A stretch of DNA of 64,000 nt. Source: Hydrogenophaga sp. Its GTDB lineage: Bacteria > Pseudomonadota > Gammaproteobacteria > Burkholderiales > Burkholderiaceae_C. The position numbers and the translations under genes were made by a program. The notes below the pieces were generated by a model. It was not told where the DNA came from. It worked only from the letters and a program-made list of their open reading frames with translations, and searched no databases. Positions 22,834-33,052 of this stretch are shown one piece after another; within the stretch, counting starts at the first letter, position 1, and the number at the start of each line of letters is the position of its first letter. Location: NCBI RefSeq assembly GCF_011390835.1, contig NZ_JAABRQ010000005.1:62001-126000 (forward strand). The letters are read 5' to 3'.

Positions 22834-23394
22834 TCACACCGCCATGATGTCCTGCTCTTTGGAAGCCACCAGCCGGTCCACTTCATTGATCATGCGGTCG
22901 GTGAGCTTCTGGACGTCGTCTTGTGCACGGCGCTCGTCGTCCTCAGACGCCAGCTTGTCCTTGACCAGCCTCTTGACAGCGTCGTTGGCGTCGCGACGCA
23001 GGTTGCGGATGGCGATCTTGGCAGCCTCACCATCGTTGCGCACCACCTTGGTCAGCTCCTTACGGCGCTCTTCGGTCATGGCCGGCATGGGCACCCGGAT
23101 CAGGTCACCCTGGCTGGAAGGATTGAGGCCCAGATCGGACTCGCGAATCGCCTTCTCGATCTTGGCTCCCATGCCCTTTTCCCAAGGCGCCACGCCAATG
23201 GTGCGCGCATCCAGCAGCGACAGGTTCGCCACCTGCGACAGCGGCAACATGGCTCCGTAGTACTCCACATGCACCGTGTCCAGCAGCTGGGGGCTGGGGC
23301 GGCCGGTGCGGATCTTGGTGAGACCATGCTTGAAAGACTCCAGCGACTGAAGCATCTTGTGCTCGGCCTGTTCGTGAATCTCGGGAATGCTCAT
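22834..23394 (-). CDS. frr: Ribosome recycling factor
   Basis: RRF, with EF-G, splits the post-termination ribosome. The 186-residue protein has the usual length and motifs: [51 protein letters not shown] and the long helical bundle with [15 protein letters not shown]. Its ATG follows a GAGGAG ribosome binding site 7 bases upstream. It lies 55 bases after pyrH, the classic rpsB-tsf-pyrH-frr order. Confidence 0.98.
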   Translation of the reverse strand: MSIPEIHEQAEHKMLQSLESFKHGLTKIRTGRPSPQLLDTVHVEYYGAMLPLSQVANLSLLDARTIGVAPWEKGMGAKIEKAIRESDLGLNPSSQGDLIRVPMPAMTEERRKELTKVVRNDGEAAKIAIRNLRRDANDAVKRLVKDKLASEDDERRAQDDVQKLTDRMINEVDRLVASKEQDIMAV

Positions 23395-23449
23395 GAATAC
23401 TCCTCAGTAGGGTCAGTGTAGCCAGCCTCTGCGCTCAGAGACAGCGGGC

Positions 23450-24160
23450 TCAGACGTGGACCAGCGTGCCTTCGTCGCCGCCCAGCACCACCTTGCGCAG
23501 CGCTCCCGGCTTGAAAATCGAGAACACCTTGACCGGCAGCCTCTGGTCGCGGCACAGCGCAAACGCGGTTGCATCCATGACCTGAAGGTTCTTCGCCATG
23601 GCTTCGTCAAACGAAATGGTGGCGTAACGCGTGGCCTTGGGATCCTTGTTGGGGTCGGCGCTGTACACGCCATCGACCTTGGTCGCCTTGAGCACGATCT
23701 CGGCCCCAATTTCGGCGCCGCGCAGAGCCGCTGCGGTGTCGGTGGTGAAAAATGGGTTACCGGTGCCCGCAGCAAAGACCACCACCTTGCCTTCCTCGAG
23801 GTATTGCAGCGCCTTAGGGCGCACGTAGGGCTCAACGACCTGCTCGATGGCGATGGCCGACATCACGCGCGCCACCACGCCCGCCTTTTCCATGGTATCG
23901 GCCAGCGCCAGCGAGTTCATCACCGTGGCCAGCATGCCCATGTAATCTGCAGTGGCACGGTCCATGCCGACTGACCCACCGGCCACGCCGCGAAAAATGT
24001 TGCCGCCACCAATCACGATGGCCACCTCGACGCCCAGGCGCGTCACTTCGGCAATCTCCTCCACCATACGCACGATGGTGGCTCGGTTGATGCCAAAAGC
24101 ATCGTCACCCATCAGGGCCTCACCCGAGAGCTTGAGCAGAATCCGTTTGTAGGCTGGCAT
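23450..24160 (-). CDS. pyrH: UMP kinase
   Basis: PyrH phosphorylates UMP to UDP and is allosterically controlled by GTP and UTP. It has 236 residues. The amino acid kinase fold is seen in [41 protein letters not shown] and the C-terminal ATP site [17 protein letters not shown]. The start ATG at 24158-24160 agrees with the family. A gap of 154 bases containing two strong hairpins separates it from tsf. Confidence 0.98.
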   Translation of the reverse strand: MPAYKRILLKLSGEALMGDDAFGINRATIVRMVEEIAEVTRLGVEVAIVIGGGNIFRGVAGGSVGMDRATADYMGMLATVMNSLALADTMEKAGVVARVMSAIAIEQVVEPYVRPKALQYLEEGKVVVFAAGTGNPFFTTDTAAALRGAEIGAEIVLKATKVDGVYSADPNKDPKATRYATISFDEAMAKNLQVMDATAFALCRDQRLPVKVFSIFKPGALRKVVLGGDEGTLVHV

Positions 24161-24259
24161 AAATCACTTTCAGGTCATCCGGGTCGCAAACAGGCGACCC
24201 CTTTAGTGTACCGAGCGGTCGGTGCAGATCGGAGGCGTCAAGCCGCCGCAGACGTGACA

Positions 24260-24308
24260 ACGGGCCCTTCGGCCCGTCGTCATATGGCGAATCGGCTGCG
24301 AGCAGCCG
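24260..24308 (-). terminator. Two GC-rich hairpins between tsf and pyrH
   Basis: Just after the tsf stop two perfect 7-bp stem-loops occur: CGGCTGC/GCAGCCG at 24293-24308 and ACGGGCC/GGCCCGT at 24260-24277. Neither is followed by a T-run, so they are more likely mRNA-stabilizing or processing structures, or weak attenuators, than full terminators. Confidence 0.5.
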
Positions 24309-24314
24309 GGCGCG

Positions 24315-25202
24315 TCAGGCGCCTTTGGCAGCGGCCACCTGGGCAGCCACTTCGGCGGCAAAGTCGTCGACCTTCTTTTCGATACCCTCGCCCACCACAT
24401 AAAGGGTGAAACCCTTGACGGTAGTGCCGCTGGCCTTGAGCATCTGCTCGACGGTCTGCTTATCGTTCTTGACGAAAGGCTGGTTGAACAGCGACACCTC
24501 TTTGAGGTACTTCTGCACCGAGCCCTCGATCATCTTGGCCGCGATATCGGCTGGCTTTCCGGATTCCGCTGCCTTCGCGGTGGCAACCGAACGCTCTTTT
24601 TCGATCAGGTCGGCCGGTACGTCGGCGCTGGTCAGCGCCACGGGTTTCATGGCCGCGATGTGCATGGCGGTATCCTTGGCCGGCGCTTCTTCACCGTCAA
24701 ACTCCACCATCACGCCAATGCGCGTGCCGTGCAGGTAGCTGGCGAGCTTGCCACCGTTGCTGTAGCGCTTGAAACGGCGGAAACTCATGTTCTCGCCAAT
24801 CTTTCCAATCAGGCCCTTGCGCACGTCTTCGAGGGTCGGACCAAAGCCATCCTGGCTGTAGGACAGCGCACCTAGCGCCGCCACGTCGGCCGGGTTGTGC
24901 TCGGCCACCAGGGAGGCGGCAGCATTGGCCAGGGCCAGGAAGCTGTCGTTCTTGGTCACGAAGTCGGTTTCGCAGTTGACTTCTATCATGGCGCCGGTGC
25001 TGCCGTTGATGGCGCTGGTGACCACGCCTTCAGCGGTCACGCGGCTGGCGGCCTTGCCAGCCTTGGTGCCCAGCTTCACGCGCAGCAGCTCTTCTGCCTT
25101 GGCCATGTCGCCATCGGCCTCGGTCAGAGCCTTCTTGCATTCCATCATGGGTGCATCGGTCTTGGCGCGCAGTTCGCCCACCATGCTTGCGGTAATTGCC
25201 AT
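24315..25202 (-). CDS. tsf: Translation elongation factor Ts
   Basis: EF-Ts is the nucleotide exchange factor of EF-Tu. The protein has 295 residues. It starts [26 protein letters not shown], split here as the UBA-like domain with the motif [16 protein letters not shown], and contains the EF-Tu contact [16 protein letters not shown]. The frame is open for 27 more codons upstream, but the ATG at 25200-25202 is preceded by GGAG and matches the family. It is cotranscribed with rpsB through a hairpin that may act as attenuator. Confidence 0.97.
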   Translation of the reverse strand: MAITASMVGELRAKTDAPMMECKKALTEADGDMAKAEELLRVKLGTKAGKAASRVTAEGVVTSAINGSTGAMIEVNCETDFVTKNDSFLALANAAASLVAEHNPADVAALGALSYSQDGFGPTLEDVRKGLIGKIGENMSFRRFKRYSNGGKLASYLHGTRIGVMVEFDGEEAPAKDTAMHIAAMKPVALTSADVPADLIEKERSVATAKAAESGKPADIAAKMIEGSVQKYLKEVSLFNQPFVKNDKQTVEQMLKASGTTVKGFTLYVVGEGIEKKVDDFAAEVAAQVAAAKGA

Positions 25203-25269
25203 CGGGGTTCTCCATGAGCCACGCCGCCGGGATCGGGCAGCGGGCGGTTCGTTAAACAAATCGGGTTGT

Positions 25270-25294
25270 GAAAAAGGGGCCACGCGAGCCCCTC
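25270..25294 (-). terminator. Attenuator-type terminator between rpsB and tsf
   Basis: On the minus strand AGGGGC and GCCCCT form a 6-bp stem with a 7-base loop, followed by TTTTT. It lies 20 bases after the rpsB stop. A partial terminator here would make more S2 than EF-Ts, a known feature of rpsB-tsf operons. Confidence 0.65.
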
Positions 25295-25313
25295 TTTCGC
25301 GCAGTGCCTGAGC

Positions 25314-26069
25314 TCAGGCGGCTGTGTCTTCCTTGACTTCGACAAATTCGTCGCCGCCTTCGGCCGACACGGCCTTGACCACGTGGTTCGCCGCGTTGTT
25401 GCGGCCTTCCAGGATGGCGTCGGCGATGCCGCGGGCGTACAGAGCGATGGCACGAGCCGAGTCGTCGTTACCGGGGATCACGTAGTCGATGCCGACCGGC
25501 GAGTGGTTGGTATCAACCACGCCCACCAGAGGAATGCCCAGCTTTTGCGCTTCGAGCACCGCAATCTTGTGGAAGCCGACGTCGATCACGAAGATGGCGT
25601 CCGGCAGTGCAGCCATGTCCTGGATGCCGCCGATGTCTTTTTCCAGCTTCTCCATTTCGCGGGCAAACATGAGCTGCTCTTTCTTGCTCATCGCGTCCAA
25701 GCCAGCTTCTTGTTGGGCCTGCATCTCTTTCAGGCGCTTGATCGAGGTCTTGACCGTCTTGAAATTGGTCAGCATGCCGCCCAGCCAGCGTTGGTCGACA
25801 AACGGCACGCCAGCACGGCGGGCTTCCTGAGCCACGATGTCGCGCGACTGCCGCTTGGTGCCCACCATCAAGATGGTGCCACGATTGGCCGAGAGCTGAC
25901 GCACGAACTTCGCTGCTTCTTCAAACAACGGCAGCGTCTTCTCGAGGTTGACGATGTGAATTTTGTTGCGATGGCCAAAGATGTACGGCGCCATCTTGGG
26001 GTTCCAGAAGCGGGTCTGGTGGCCAAAATGGACACCGGCTTCCAGCATTTCGCGCATGGAGATAGACAT
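25314..26069 (-). CDS. rpsB: Small ribosomal subunit protein S2
   Basis: S2 is a protein of the 30S subunit that helps hold S1. It has 251 residues. The N-terminus [18 protein letters not shown] and the block [19 protein letters not shown] are canonical, as are [16 protein letters not shown] and [19 protein letters not shown]. It is the first gene of the rpsB-tsf-pyrH-frr series and follows a leader of about 165 bases. Confidence 0.98.
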   Translation of the reverse strand: MSISMREMLEAGVHFGHQTRFWNPKMAPYIFGHRNKIHIVNLEKTLPLFEEAAKFVRQLSANRGTILMVGTKRQSRDIVAQEARRAGVPFVDQRWLGGMLTNFKTVKTSIKRLKEMQAQQEAGLDAMSKKEQLMFAREMEKLEKDIGGIQDMAALPDAIFVIDVGFHKIAVLEAQKLGIPLVGVVDTNHSPVGIDYVIPGNDDSARAIALYARGIADAILEGRNNAANHVVKAVSAEGGDEFVEVKEDTAA

Positions 26070-26442
26070 GAGTTAAGTTTCCAAAGGTTGGTTCTGAAAT
26101 CCAGCCCCGATTGCGGCACAGGCAGACACCGAGGTATCCAAACCCACGCCCCAACACCCGGATGGGCTGGTTTGCGATTGACTTCGCCGATCAATGCCGC
26201 CCCGAAACCCGAGATCGCTCACCACCTGCAAAGCCAATCAATTATAGCAGGCGCCCGCCGAGGCACCACCGCACCCACCCGGCCTGGCTCGACATCCCTG
26301 GCCCGTCCCAGGCTAGGGTGTTGCTAGGACGGCCAAGGCATGTGAGGAAATGGACGTGCACCGATTCGAGGTCTTGACGCAGGGCGCCAAGCATCGCACG
26401 ATAGTTGTTGATTCTTTTCACTTACCAAACCAGGAGATAGTC
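26070..26442. promoter_or_regulatory. Divergent intergenic region with rpsB promoter
   Basis: This stretch without a gene separates rpsB from the divergent kbp-like gene. On the minus strand TGCTATAAT, an extended -10 element, has its TATAAT at 26241-26246; no good -35 is seen. It would give a leader of about 165 bases before rpsB, room for S2 autoregulation. On the plus strand a TTGACG at about 26375 lies upstream of kbp but has only a poor -10 partner. The kbp gene has a clear ribosome binding site (AGGAGA) at 26432-26437. Confidence 0.6.
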
Positions 26443-26943
26443 ATGGGCATGTTCAGTTTCATCAAGGAAGCCGGCGAAAAGTTGTTTGGCATTGGCAAGG
26501 CCCAGGCCGCCACCCCCTCGGCACCTGCGGCACCCAGCCCGGAACAGGCTGCCGAACTGAGCAAGACCGCCGGCAACGCGATTGCCACCTACATCAACAG
26601 GATGGGTCTGAAGGTTGAAGCGCTGGACGTGGGCTTTGATGCAGCCACCGAAACCGTGACCGTCTCGGGCGTCGCACCCGACCAGAACACGCGGGAAAAG
26701 GTGGTGCTGTGTTGCGGCAACGTGGCCAACGTCACCAAAGTCAACGACCTGATGACAGTCTCCACGCCAGAGCCCGAATCACAGATGTACACCGTAGTCA
26801 AGGGAGACAACCTCTCCAAGATCAGCAAGCATTTCTACGGCACGCCCAACAAGTACCCGCAGATCTTCGAGGCCAACAAGCCCATGCTGACCCACCCCGA
26901 CAAGATCTACCCCGGCCAGGTGCTGCGCATTCCGGCAGCCTGA
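26443..26943 (+). CDS. kbp: BON-LysM protein, Kbp/YgaU-like
   Basis: This is a 166-residue protein with a BON domain (about 40-95; ATYINRMGLKVEALDVGFDAATET region) and a C-terminal LysM domain (about 113-163; YTVVKGDNLSKISKHFYG and PGQVLRIPA). The start MGMFSFIKEAGEKLFG is that of E. coli Kbp (YgaU), a cytoplasmic potassium-binding protein; no signal peptide is present, which fits. The frame is open upstream, but the ATG at 26443 has a good ribosome binding site. The next gene starts 4 bases after its stop. A cell-wall role through LysM is an alternative. Confidence 0.85.
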   Translation: MGMFSFIKEAGEKLFGIGKAQAATPSAPAAPSPEQAAELSKTAGNAIATYINRMGLKVEALDVGFDAATETVTVSGVAPDQNTREKVVLCCGNVANVTKVNDLMTVSTPEPESQMYTVVKGDNLSKISKHFYGTPNKYPQIFEANKPMLTHPDKIYPGQVLRIPAA

Positions 26944-26947
26944 GCCC

Positions 26948-28507
26948 ATGCCGCCACGGCGGATCACCCAGCAGTCGACTGAACCGCTCCATGGCGTGGC
27001 GCAAACCCGCGCCCTGGAGCAGGCGGCTGCGGCCAGGCTTCCCGATCATGCGTTGATGGGCCGAGCGGGCTTGGCTGTGGCCCAGCTGGCGCAAGCTTTG
27101 GCACCACACGCAAGCTGCATCTGGGTTGCCTGCGGCCCCGGCAACAACGGCGGCGATGGCCTGATCGCCGCCACGCACCTGCACCAAGGGGCGCTGGCTT
27201 CAGGCCAGGGCCTGCAGGTGGTGGTCACCCTGCTTCCTGCGGCACAGCGACCTGCCGATGCCTTGTGGGCCCTGGCGAAAGCGCAGGCAGCGGGTGTGCA
27301 GATCTGCGAGCACCCCCCTGAGCACTGGGACTTCTCCATCGACGCATTGCTGGGCATTGGTGTGACGCGCCCACCCGACGGCGTGATGGGCGATTGGTTG
27401 TCCCGGCTGCACCAGTCAGAGGCCCCTTGCCTGTGCGTGGATGTGCCATCAGGGCTTGCAGCGGACACTGGTCACTGGCTGCCACCAGCAGGCAAGTCAC
27501 CCGACCGTGCACCCACAGGTGCGCAGCACACGCTGACCTTGCTGACTCTAAAACCCGGCCTGTTCACCCACCGCGGCCGCGATCTGGCTGGAGATGTCTG
27601 GTTCGACGACTTGCAGTGCTCGCCACCCCCCGAATTGGGGGTAACGGCCTGGCTGGCCGGCCGCACGGATGGCGGCATGTCCCGCAGCGCAGGTCCTCAC
27701 AGCAGCCACAAGGGCAGTCGGGGCGACGTGGTGGTGATCGGTGGACAAGACATCGGCCTGAGCGGCGCGGGCATGACAGGCGCTGCGGTGCTGGCGGCCC
27801 GCGCTGCCGTGCACGCCGGCGCTGGCCGGGTGCTGGTGGGTCTGCTCGATGGCGTCGAGTCGCACACCGCTTGGGACCCATTGGCACCCGAACTCATGTT
27901 CCGGCACCTCGACTTGCTGCTGCAAGCCGGCGCCCTGAGCAACTCAACCACGGTCTGTGGCTGTGGTGGCGGCCAGGCGGTCGCCGGTCCGTTGACCGCG
28001 GTGTTGTCCCGCTCGCCGCGCCTGGTGTTGGACGCCGACGCGCTGAACGTCATCGCGGCCGACGAAGCCCTGCAGCAACAGCTGACTCAACGGACTGCTC
28101 GCGCATGGATTACAGTGCTGACGCCGCACCCGCTGGAAGCGGCTCGCCTGCTCGGCACCAACACCGCTCGGGTGATGGCCGACCGACTGCAGGCAGCGAA
28201 TGAAATTGCCGAGCGTTTTCAGGCAATTTGTGTGCTCAAGGGCTCGGGGACAGTGATCGCAGCGCCGGGCGCTGTGCCGCTGATCAATCCGACCGGGAGT
28301 GCAGCGCTGGCCACTGCGGGCACCGGCGACGTGCTCGCGGGCCTCGTGGGTGCGGCTCTGGCCACTCCGAGACTTACCCCGCAGCAGGCCTGCCAGCGCG
28401 TGGCCGCCGCGGTGTACCAGCACGGCTGGCTTGCCGACCACTGGCCGCCCGACAGCGGTGCACTGAGCGCAAGCCGCCTCGCCGAGCGGGTCATGACCTT
28501 GCGCTAA
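26948..28507 (+). CDS. nnr: Bifunctional NAD(P)H-hydrate repair enzyme (epimerase and dehydratase)
   Basis: This enzyme repairs hydrated NADH and NADPH: the N-terminal YjeF_N domain (about 1-225) epimerizes R- to S-NAD(P)HX, and the C-terminal ribokinase-like domain (about 235-519) dehydrates the S form with ATP or ADP. It has 519 residues. Motifs are ACGPGNNGGDGLIAA in the epimerase, then VVVIGGQDIGLSGAGMTGA, VLDADALN, TPHPLEAARLLG and AGTGDVLAGLVGAAL in the dehydratase. It is 4 bases behind the kbp-like gene and ends overlapping the tail of the convergent yggT gene by 4 bases. Confidence 0.93.
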   Translation: MPPRRITQQSTEPLHGVAQTRALEQAAAARLPDHALMGRAGLAVAQLAQALAPHASCIWVACGPGNNGGDGLIAATHLHQGALASGQGLQVVVTLLPAAQRPADALWALAKAQAAGVQICEHPPEHWDFSIDALLGIGVTRPPDGVMGDWLSRLHQSEAPCLCVDVPSGLAADTGHWLPPAGKSPDRAPTGAQHTLTLLTLKPGLFTHRGRDLAGDVWFDDLQCSPPPELGVTAWLAGRTDGGMSRSAGPHSSHKGSRGDVVVIGGQDIGLSGAGMTGAAVLAARAAVHAGAGRVLVGLLDGVESHTAWDPLAPELMFRHLDLLLQAGALSNSTTVCGCGGGQAVAGPLTAVLSRSPRLVLDADALNVIAADEALQQQLTQRTARAWITVLTPHPLEAARLLGTNTARVMADRLQAANEIAERFQAICVLKGSGTVIAAPGAVPLINPTGSAALATAGTGDVLAGLVGAALATPRLTPQQACQRVAAAVYQHGWLADHWPPDSGALSASRLAERVMTLR

Positions 28508-29055
28508 CCCAGCACCATCAGCGCCACCTGCAGCAGGATGATGAGAACCAGCACCGACAGGTCGATACCGCCCACGGTGGGGACGATGCGGCGCACTGGC
28601 CGCAGGAGCGGCGAACACAGGCGGTCCAGCGTGCCCAGCACTGGCGCGTGGGGCTGCAGCCAAGAGAGGATGGCATAAACCAGCAGCAGCACCATCAAAC
28701 CTTGCAGCACGGTGCGCACCAGCAATTTGAACGCAAGCGTGGGAATGGCCAGGATCATGGCGGCGGTCGACACATCGGCCGATGAGCCCATGGTCGCCAG
28801 CGTGAGCCACAGGCCACCATAGGCAATGGCCAGCAGCAAGGCGGCCATCAGACTGCCCCAGTCGACTCGGCTTTGTGCCAGGCCTCGAGGCAACACCCGA
28901 CGCACCGGCTGGACCAGCCAGTCGGTGATGGCGATGACGAATTGCCCCGGCTGGGCCGACATGTGGATCCGCAGCTGGTTCATCCAGGCACGCACCAAGG
29001 TCGCGGCCACCAGGAAAAAGAACAGGGTATCTAGCAGGAAGAAGACGACGCGCAT
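28504..29055 (-). CDS. yggT: YggT family membrane protein
   Basis: This 183-residue integral membrane protein has two YggT repeats, each with two helices: about 5-25 and 65-90, then about 105-130 and 160-182. The loops carry the family signature: WLVQPVRRVLPRG in the first repeat and LCSPLLRPVRRIVPTVGGIDLS in the second (read as adjacent short motifs PLLRPVRRIVP and GGIDLS). YggT proteins are linked to osmotic stress and to cell division or chloroplast division factors, with unclear mechanism. It lies 54 bases after rnr's stop in reading order and may be separately transcribed. Confidence 0.88.
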   Translation of the reverse strand: MRVVFFLLDTLFFFLVAATLVRAWMNQLRIHMSAQPGQFVIAITDWLVQPVRRVLPRGLAQSRVDWGSLMAALLLAIAYGGLWLTLATMGSSADVSTAAMILAIPTLAFKLLVRTVLQGLMVLLLVYAILSWLQPHAPVLGTLDRLCSPLLRPVRRIVPTVGGIDLSVLVLIILLQVALMVLG

Positions 29056-29109
29056 AGGGCAGGCTCAGGATCGGGAAAGGTCACGCGGGGATAGGGGCAC
29101 CATATTGCC

Positions 29110-31398
29110 TCAGCGCCGGGTTTTCCGGGCTTTGCCCGTGGCGCTGCGCGCGCCGCCCCGGTCGGTGCGCTTGGCCTCCGAGCGGCGGCCGCTCGGCTTG
29201 GCCAGCGCCCCCGCTGGGTCCCCTGCGGCGCTCCCTTTGGTCCGATCGCGCGGTGCAGCATCGCCTGACCGACTTCGACGCGACTTGCCTGCCGGGGCAC
29301 CTGCAGTCGACTCCACACCATTCTTGTCGCGCAAGGCCCGCAAGGTCAGATCTTCGTCACCCGTCACCAGGCGGAAATCGATACGACGCCCATCCAAGTC
29401 CACCCGGCTCACCTGCACCTGCACCCTGCTGCCCAACGCATACCGGATGCCGGTGCGCTCGCCGCGCAGTTCCTGGCGCGCTTCGTCGAAGCGGAAGTAT
29501 TCGCCACCTAGCTCGGTGATGTGCACCAGGCCTTCGACATACATGCTGTCGAGCGTGACGAACAGACCAAAACTGGTGACCGAACTCACCACGCCGCTGA
29601 ACTCCTCACCCAGGTGCTCACGCATGTACTTGCACTTGAGCCAGGCTTCCACATCACGGCTCGCCTCGTCGGCGCGCCGCTCGTTGGCACTGCAATGCAG
29701 GCCGGCCGCCTGCCACGCCAGGGTGTCGGCCGACGGCTTCTTGGCCGGCGCATCCGACGCCGGCTTGGCTCGGCTGGCCAGGCGTTTGCTCAACTTGGCA
29801 TGGGCCTCACCTGGCGTGGGCAAGACCGGCAGCTGGTAACGTTTGCCGGCCAGAATCGCCTTGATCACGCGATGCACCAGCAGGTCCGGGTAGCGCCGGA
29901 TCGGGCTGGTGAAGTGGGTGTAGGCCTCAAAAGCCAGGCCAAAGTGACCCTCGTTGTTGGGCGTGTAGATGGCCTGCGACATCGAACGCAACAGCATGGA
30001 GTGGATCTGCTGCGACTCCGGGCGCTCCTTGGTGGCGGCCGCGATGCGCTGGTACTCCGAAGGATGCGGTCTGTCGCTCAGGGTTTGCGACACGCCCATA
30101 GCCTTGAGGTAGTTGCGCAAGACGTCTTGCTTCTCGGGTGTGGGGCCTTCGTGCACCCGGAACAGACCGGTGTGTTTGCCTTCGCCGATAAAGTCGGCCG
30201 AGCACACGTTGGCCGCCAGCATGGCTTCTTCGATCAGCTTGTGCGCATCATTGCGGGTGCGCGGCACGATTTTCTCAATGCGCCCCGACTCGTCGCAGAC
30301 GATCTGCGTCTCCACGGTTTCGAAGTCGACCGCGCCGCGCACGCCGCGCGCCGTCAATAAGGCGCCGTACACGTCGTGCAGGTTGATCAGGTAAGGCACC
30401 AGGCCCTTGCGCTGCGCAGCTTCTGGCCCACGGGTGTTCTGCAGAATGGCCGCCACCTCGGTGTAGGTAAAGCGTGCGTGGCTGAACATGACCGCCGGGT
30501 AGAACTGGTAGGCGTGGATGTCGCCCTTGGCGGTGATCAGCATGTCGCACACCATGCACAGGCGCTCCACACCAGGGTTGAGCGAACACAGGCCGTTGGA
30601 GAGCTTCTCGGGCAGCATGGGGATCACGCGGCGCGGGAAATAGACCGAGGTAGCGCGGTCGTAAGCGTCGACATCGATCGCCGAGCCGGTCTCAACATAA
30701 TGGCTCACATCGGCAATTGCCACCAGCAATCGCCAGCCCTTGCCGCGCCCCACTTTCGTGGGTTCGCAATACACCGCATCGTCGAAGTCACGCGCGTCTT
30801 CGCCATCGATGGTGACCAGCGGCACGTCGCGCAAATCCACCCGGTGCTTGTGGTCCGCCGCTCGCACATGGTCAGGCAGGGAGCGGGCCTGCGCCAGCGC
30901 CGCGTCGGAAAACTCGTGCGGCACGCTGTATTTGCGCACCGCGATCTCGATCTCCATGCCCGGGTCGTCGATTTCACCCAGCACTTCCTTGACGCGGCCA
31001 ACCGGCTGCCCATAGAGCGCTGGCGGTTCGGTGAGTTCGACCACCACCACCTGGCCCGTCTTGGCCGAGCCCGTGGCCCCTTTGGGGATGAGCACGTCCT
31101 GCCCATAGCGCTTGTCCTCAGGTGCCACCAGCCAGACGCCGCTTTCGTGCAGCAGGCGGCCAATGATGGGGGCGTCTGCGCGCTCCACAATCTCAGTCAC
31201 GCGGCCTTCGGGACGGCCTTTGCGGTCCGTGCGCACGATGCGCGCTTTGACCCGATCCCGGTGCAGGACCGCGCGCATTTCATTGGAAGGCAGGTAAATA
31301 TCGGCTTGTCCGTCGTCTCGGATTACAAAGCCATGACCATCGCGATGGCCGGATACAACACCTTCAAATTCGGCCAACAGGCTGTTTTTTTCGTTCAC
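29110..31398 (-). CDS. rnr: Ribonuclease R (VacB)
   Basis: RNase R is a processive 3'-5' exoribonuclease that degrades structured RNA and takes part in trans-translation decay. With the GTG at 31396-31398 it has 762 residues. It contains cold-shock-type OB domains (about 20-170), the RNB catalytic domain with DGEDARDFDDAVY (metal-binding Asp residues) and TSPIRRYPDLLVHR, an S1 domain (about 600-690; EEFSGVVSSVTSFGLFV) and a basic, Lys/Arg/Ser-rich tail. The frame runs on upstream through the tRNA-Leu gene, which cannot be coding, so GTG with a modest AGAG ribosome site is chosen. It diverges from tRNA-Leu with 34 bases between. Confidence 0.94.
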   Translation of the reverse strand: MNEKNSLLAEFEGVVSGHRDGHGFVIRDDGQADIYLPSNEMRAVLHRDRVKARIVRTDRKGRPEGRVTEIVERADAPIIGRLLHESGVWLVAPEDKRYGQDVLIPKGATGSAKTGQVVVVELTEPPALYGQPVGRVKEVLGEIDDPGMEIEIAVRKYSVPHEFSDAALAQARSLPDHVRAADHKHRVDLRDVPLVTIDGEDARDFDDAVYCEPTKVGRGKGWRLLVAIADVSHYVETGSAIDVDAYDRATSVYFPRRVIPMLPEKLSNGLCSLNPGVERLCMVCDMLITAKGDIHAYQFYPAVMFSHARFTYTEVAAILQNTRGPEAAQRKGLVPYLINLHDVYGALLTARGVRGAVDFETVETQIVCDESGRIEKIVPRTRNDAHKLIEEAMLAANVCSADFIGEGKHTGLFRVHEGPTPEKQDVLRNYLKAMGVSQTLSDRPHPSEYQRIAAATKERPESQQIHSMLLRSMSQAIYTPNNEGHFGLAFEAYTHFTSPIRRYPDLLVHRVIKAILAGKRYQLPVLPTPGEAHAKLSKRLASRAKPASDAPAKKPSADTLAWQAAGLHCSANERRADEASRDVEAWLKCKYMREHLGEEFSGVVSSVTSFGLFVTLDSMYVEGLVHITELGGEYFRFDEARQELRGERTGIRYALGSRVQVQVSRVDLDGRRIDFRLVTGDEDLTLRALRDKNGVESTAGAPAGKSRRSRSGDAAPRDRTKGSAAGDPAGALAKPSGRRSEAKRTDRGGARSATGKARKTRR

Positions 31399-31432
31399 AA
31401 TTTCTCTGATAGAATTCTGGTTTTCCTGAGAT

Positions 31433-31517
<85 letters not shown>

Positions 31518-31524
31518 CGATCAT

Positions 31525-31561
31525 AAAGGCTTGCAAACATCATGTTTGCAAGCCTTTTTTG
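31525..31561 (+). terminator. Intrinsic terminator after tRNA-Leu
   Basis: AAAGGCTTGCAAAC (31525-31538) and GTTTGCAAGCCTTT (31544-31557) form a perfect 14-bp stem with loop ATCAT, followed by more T. It begins 8 bases after the tRNA and may also limit leftward transcription past rimO. Confidence 0.92.
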
Positions 31562-31596
31562 TTGGCTCAGCGCGCAGGCGCTGCGCTGCGGAGACT

Positions 31597-32982
31597 TCAA
31601 AATGGCACCGCCAGCAGGTCGTGCCCCTCGGCCGCCACGATGCGCGCCTGGGTGAAGGTCCCGACCTTGAGGGTCTTGCTGATTTTTTCGGGCGGCAACA
31701 GGCGCACCACGCCGTCGATCTCGGGGGCATCGGCGTAGCTGCGACCCACGCCACCCTTTTTGCCCGTGCCGGGGGCCGAGTCCACCAGCACCTGCATGGT
31801 AGCCCCCACCCGCTCACGCAATTTGTCTGCCGACACGGCCTCAGCCGCGGCCATGAAGCGCGCGCGGCGCTCTTCGCGCAGCTCGCTGGGTACCGCATCG
31901 GGCAATCCATTGGCAGCAGCCCCTTTCACCGGCGAATAGGCAAAACAGCCGGCACGATCGATGCGAGCCTCCTGCACGAAGTTCAGCAGGTGCTCAAACT
32001 CGCCCTCGGTCTCCCCGGGAAAGCCGGCGATGAAGGTGCTGCGCACCACGATCTCCGGGCACAGCTCGCGCCAACGCGCGATGCGCTCCAGGTTCTTTTC
32101 GCCGCTGGCAGGCCGCTTCATGCGCTTGAGCACAGCGGGGTGGCTGTGTTGCAGGGGAACATCCAGATAAGGCAGGCACAGCCCATCTGCCATCAGCGGG
32201 ACGATCTCGTCCACGTGCGGATACGGGTAGACGTAGTGCAGGCGAACCCAGGCGCCGTAGCCTTTGGCCAGTTCACCCAGCGAGCGCACCAGATCGAGCA
32301 TCCGGGTCTTGACTGGTTTGCCGTCCCAAAAGCCGGTGCGGTATTGCACATCCACGCCATAGGCGGACGTGTCCTGGCTCACCACCAGCAACTCCTTCAC
32401 CCCGGCGTCGAACAGCTTTCGGGCTTCGGTCAGCACGTCACCGATCGGACGGCTCACCAGATCCCCGCGCATGGATGGGATGATGCAGAAGGTGCAGCGG
32501 TGGTTGCAGCCTTCGCTGATCTTCAGGTAAGCGTAGTGCCGCGGGGTCAGCTTGATGCCCTGCGCGGGCACCAGGTCCACAAATGGGTCGTGCGGCTTGG
32601 GCAGGTGCCGGTGTACTGCGGTCATCACTTCGTGGGTGGCATGCGGCCCTGTCACCGCAAGCACGCTGGGGTGCATGTTGCGCACCAGATTGCCTCCGCC
32701 CTCGCCTTCGCGCGCACCCAGGCAGCCGGTAACGATCACCTTGCCGTTTTCTGCCAGCGCCTCGCCGATCGTATCCAGGCTTTCCTTCACCGCGTCATCG
32801 ATGAAGCCGCAGGTGTTCACGATCACCAGATCTGCGCCGGCGAAGGTCTTAACGGTCTCGTAACCCTCGGCGCTGAGCTGGGTCAGGATGAGCTCAGAGT
32901 CTGTGAGCGCCTTGGGACAGCCCAGGCTCACGAAACCGACCTTGGGCGCGGACATACCCGGAGAGACAGGGGAATCATTCAT
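31597..32982 (-). CDS. rimO: Ribosomal protein S12 methylthiotransferase RimO
   Basis: RimO is a radical-SAM enzyme that adds a methylthio group to a conserved Asp of ribosomal protein S12. It has 461 residues. The N-terminal MTTase domain shows [17 protein letters not shown] and [10 protein letters not shown] with iron-sulfur cysteines. The radical-SAM site is [14 protein letters not shown] (CxxxCxxC), and a C-terminal TRAM domain follows (about 385-450). The start ATG at 32980-32982 fits. It is convergent with the tRNA-Leu unit. Confidence 0.96.
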   Translation of the reverse strand: MNDSPVSPGMSAPKVGFVSLGCPKALTDSELILTQLSAEGYETVKTFAGADLVIVNTCGFIDDAVKESLDTIGEALAENGKVIVTGCLGAREGEGGGNLVRNMHPSVLAVTGPHATHEVMTAVHRHLPKPHDPFVDLVPAQGIKLTPRHYAYLKISEGCNHRCTFCIIPSMRGDLVSRPIGDVLTEARKLFDAGVKELLVVSQDTSAYGVDVQYRTGFWDGKPVKTRMLDLVRSLGELAKGYGAWVRLHYVYPYPHVDEIVPLMADGLCLPYLDVPLQHSHPAVLKRMKRPASGEKNLERIARWRELCPEIVVRSTFIAGFPGETEGEFEHLLNFVQEARIDRAGCFAYSPVKGAAANGLPDAVPSELREERRARFMAAAEAVSADKLRERVGATMQVLVDSAPGTGKKGGVGRSYADAPEIDGVVRLLPPEKISKTLKVGTFTQARIVAAEGHDLLAVPF

Positions 32983-33052
32983 CCTGCGATTGTCTCAGAG
33001 CCGCGGGCGCCACCGAGGACTGTTGGCTGCCCGATGGGCAGCAGCGAGGCGC

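Noticed and set aside
24260..24308. Strong terminator between tsf and pyrH
   Set aside because: The stems are perfect but no T-run follows, so I list them as hairpins with unsure role rather than a definite terminator.
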